A stretch of 64,000 bases of DNA, taken from positions 95,847 to 159,846 of the forward strand of contig NZ_MHXN01000014.1 of assembly GCF_001824475.1 (NCBI RefSeq). Reading direction: 5' to 3'. Of this stretch, positions 63,465-64,000 are shown one piece after another; the first letter of the stretch is position 1, and the number at the start of each line of letters is the position of its first letter. The position numbers were made by a program, and so were the translations under genes. The stretch comes from Phenylobacterium sp. RIFCSPHIGHO2_01_FULL_69_31. GTDB lineage: Bacteria > Pseudomonadota > Alphaproteobacteria > Caulobacterales > Caulobacteraceae. Under the pieces are notes generated by a model, which worked only from the letters and a program-made list of their open reading frames with translations, was not told where the DNA came from and did not search any database.

Positions 63465-63856
63465 TAGTCGGGCCGCGGCCAGGTGCGCGAACGCGACCAG
63501 CTGTCGCCCGAGGCGGTGCTGCCCGACCGGTTCACGGTCACGCTGCCGTCGTCGAACGAGACATCCTTGGTGGCGTTGATCGCGCGGCCGCCCGAGCCGG
63601 AGGCGCTGCGGCTGCGGGTATAGCCGTCGTCGGTGCGGTAGAGGGTGCTCCAGCCGGACTGGCTCATGCCGTTGTTGAACGTGCGCTGGCCCTGGCGGGT
63701 CACCGCCCCGTTCCCCCAGTTGACGGCGCCGCTGGCGACGTAGCCGTGGCCAAACCGGCCCTGGACCGAACGCGAGCCGCTGCGGCTGCCGGCGGCTTCG
63801 GCGGCGGTCGCCACGAGGCAGAGCGCCGCACAGGCGAGGAGAAGTTGGGGACGCAT
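63464..63856 (-). CDS. Secreted Gly/Ser-rich protein of unknown function
   Basis: The 130-residue product has signal MRPQLLLACAALCLVATAAEAA. The mature part is Ser/Gly/Asn-rich with repeats such as GRFGHGYVASGAVNWGNGAV, YTRSRSASGSGGRAIN and SVTVNRSGSTASGDSW, and no enzyme motif. It overlaps the EF-hand gene by one base (TAATG) and may be cosecreted with it. The 144 bases to the window end hold no visible gene. Confidence 0.7.
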   Translation of the reverse strand: MRPQLLLACAALCLVATAAEAAGSRSGSRSVQGRFGHGYVASGAVNWGNGAVTRQGQRTFNNGMSQSGWSTLYRTDDGYTRSRSASGSGGRAINATKDVSFDDGSVTVNRSGSTASGDSWSRSRTWPRPD

Positions 63857-64000
63857 GGGAAACTCCGTGTGTTAGGACATCTCCGTTCTCGCGCCGCGGT
63901 TTGGTTGGCCCATGAACCCGGGGCGCCGGTTTGTGACGAAGTGTAACCGCGTCCGTTTGCGGCTTCCGCGGCCGCGGCGGGTCTGCGAACTAGTCGGCGA

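Overview
The window is GC-rich, densely packed chromosomal DNA from an alphaproteobacterium. The order hemJ-hemH-hemE / intergenic gap / pyruvate-phosphate dikinase regulator-maf-aroE-coaE-dnaQ-secB, with leuS-lptE-holA, parA-parB, rsmG-mnmG-mnmE and rho on the left arm, matches the replication origin (Cori) neighbourhood of Caulobacterales. Phenylobacterium or a close relative is my best guess from gene content alone. TTAA-N7-TTAA (CtrA-type) motifs in the hemE gap, a CenR-like regulator, an NtrZ-like protein, TonB-dependent receptors and SH3/EF-hand secreted proteins fit that placement. I see no insertion sequence, prophage, CRISPR array or rRNA. One tRNA (Arg, anticodon CCG) is present.

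Layout. 1-10 kb: a truncated cystathionine beta-synthase-type gene, a haem lipoprotein, a metal-uptake-like set (TonB receptor, HupE, membrane-anchored partner), tRNA-Arg, and a cytochrome c / PQQ propeller fusion related to polyvinyl-alcohol dehydrogenase. 9-12.3 kb: dnaJ and dnaK with a sigma-32-type promoter. 12.5-24.3 kb: mixed housekeeping genes (ftsK, a UVR-motif protein, lolA, xthA, cenR-like, L,D-transpeptidase, an AraC regulator, a YggS-type gene, a ThiE-like gene, ntrZ-like) and a candidate small RNA just before xthA. 24.5-41.3 kb: the left origin arm, including parAB and three near-identical parS sites (31528, 32952, 36709). 41295-41793: putative origin. 41.8-48.9 kb: the right origin arm (PPDK regulator to a Smr-domain gene) and a DUF559 nuclease-like gene flanked by palindromic repeats. 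48.9-53 kb: hisB-H-A-F-E and a PfkB kinase. 53-57.4 kb: a divergent six-gene cluster resembling E. coli yjfIJKLM/yjfC (DUF1190, DUF350, DUF2491 facing DUF2170, PspA, glutathionylspermidine-synthase-like ATP-grasp). 57.4-64 kb: a small membrane protein, a LysR regulator, nth, fabB-fabA, a hydroxyacid dehydrogenase and secreted EF-hand proteins.

How parts work together. The origin, parABS, CtrA-type sites and FtsK belong to chromosome replication and segregation. hemE-hemH-hemJ form an overlapping haem operon reading away from the origin. Many operons use 4-base ATGA/GTGA overlaps. Several convergent pairs overlap tail to tail, leaving no room for hairpin terminators. GC-rich palindromic repeats of at least two families sit in many of the larger gaps, and one copy seems to be translated as part of the RsmG N-terminus.

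Most noteworthy: the PspA/ATP-grasp cluster with its palindromic divergent promoter, the candidate small RNA at about 17919-18039 with a C-rich anti-Shine-Dalgarno-like loop, the putative origin, the repeat-derived RsmG extension, the repeat-bracketed DUF559 gene, and an unlisted 43-residue membrane protein with its own ribosome site and terminator. All calls come from reading the sequence; no database search was run.
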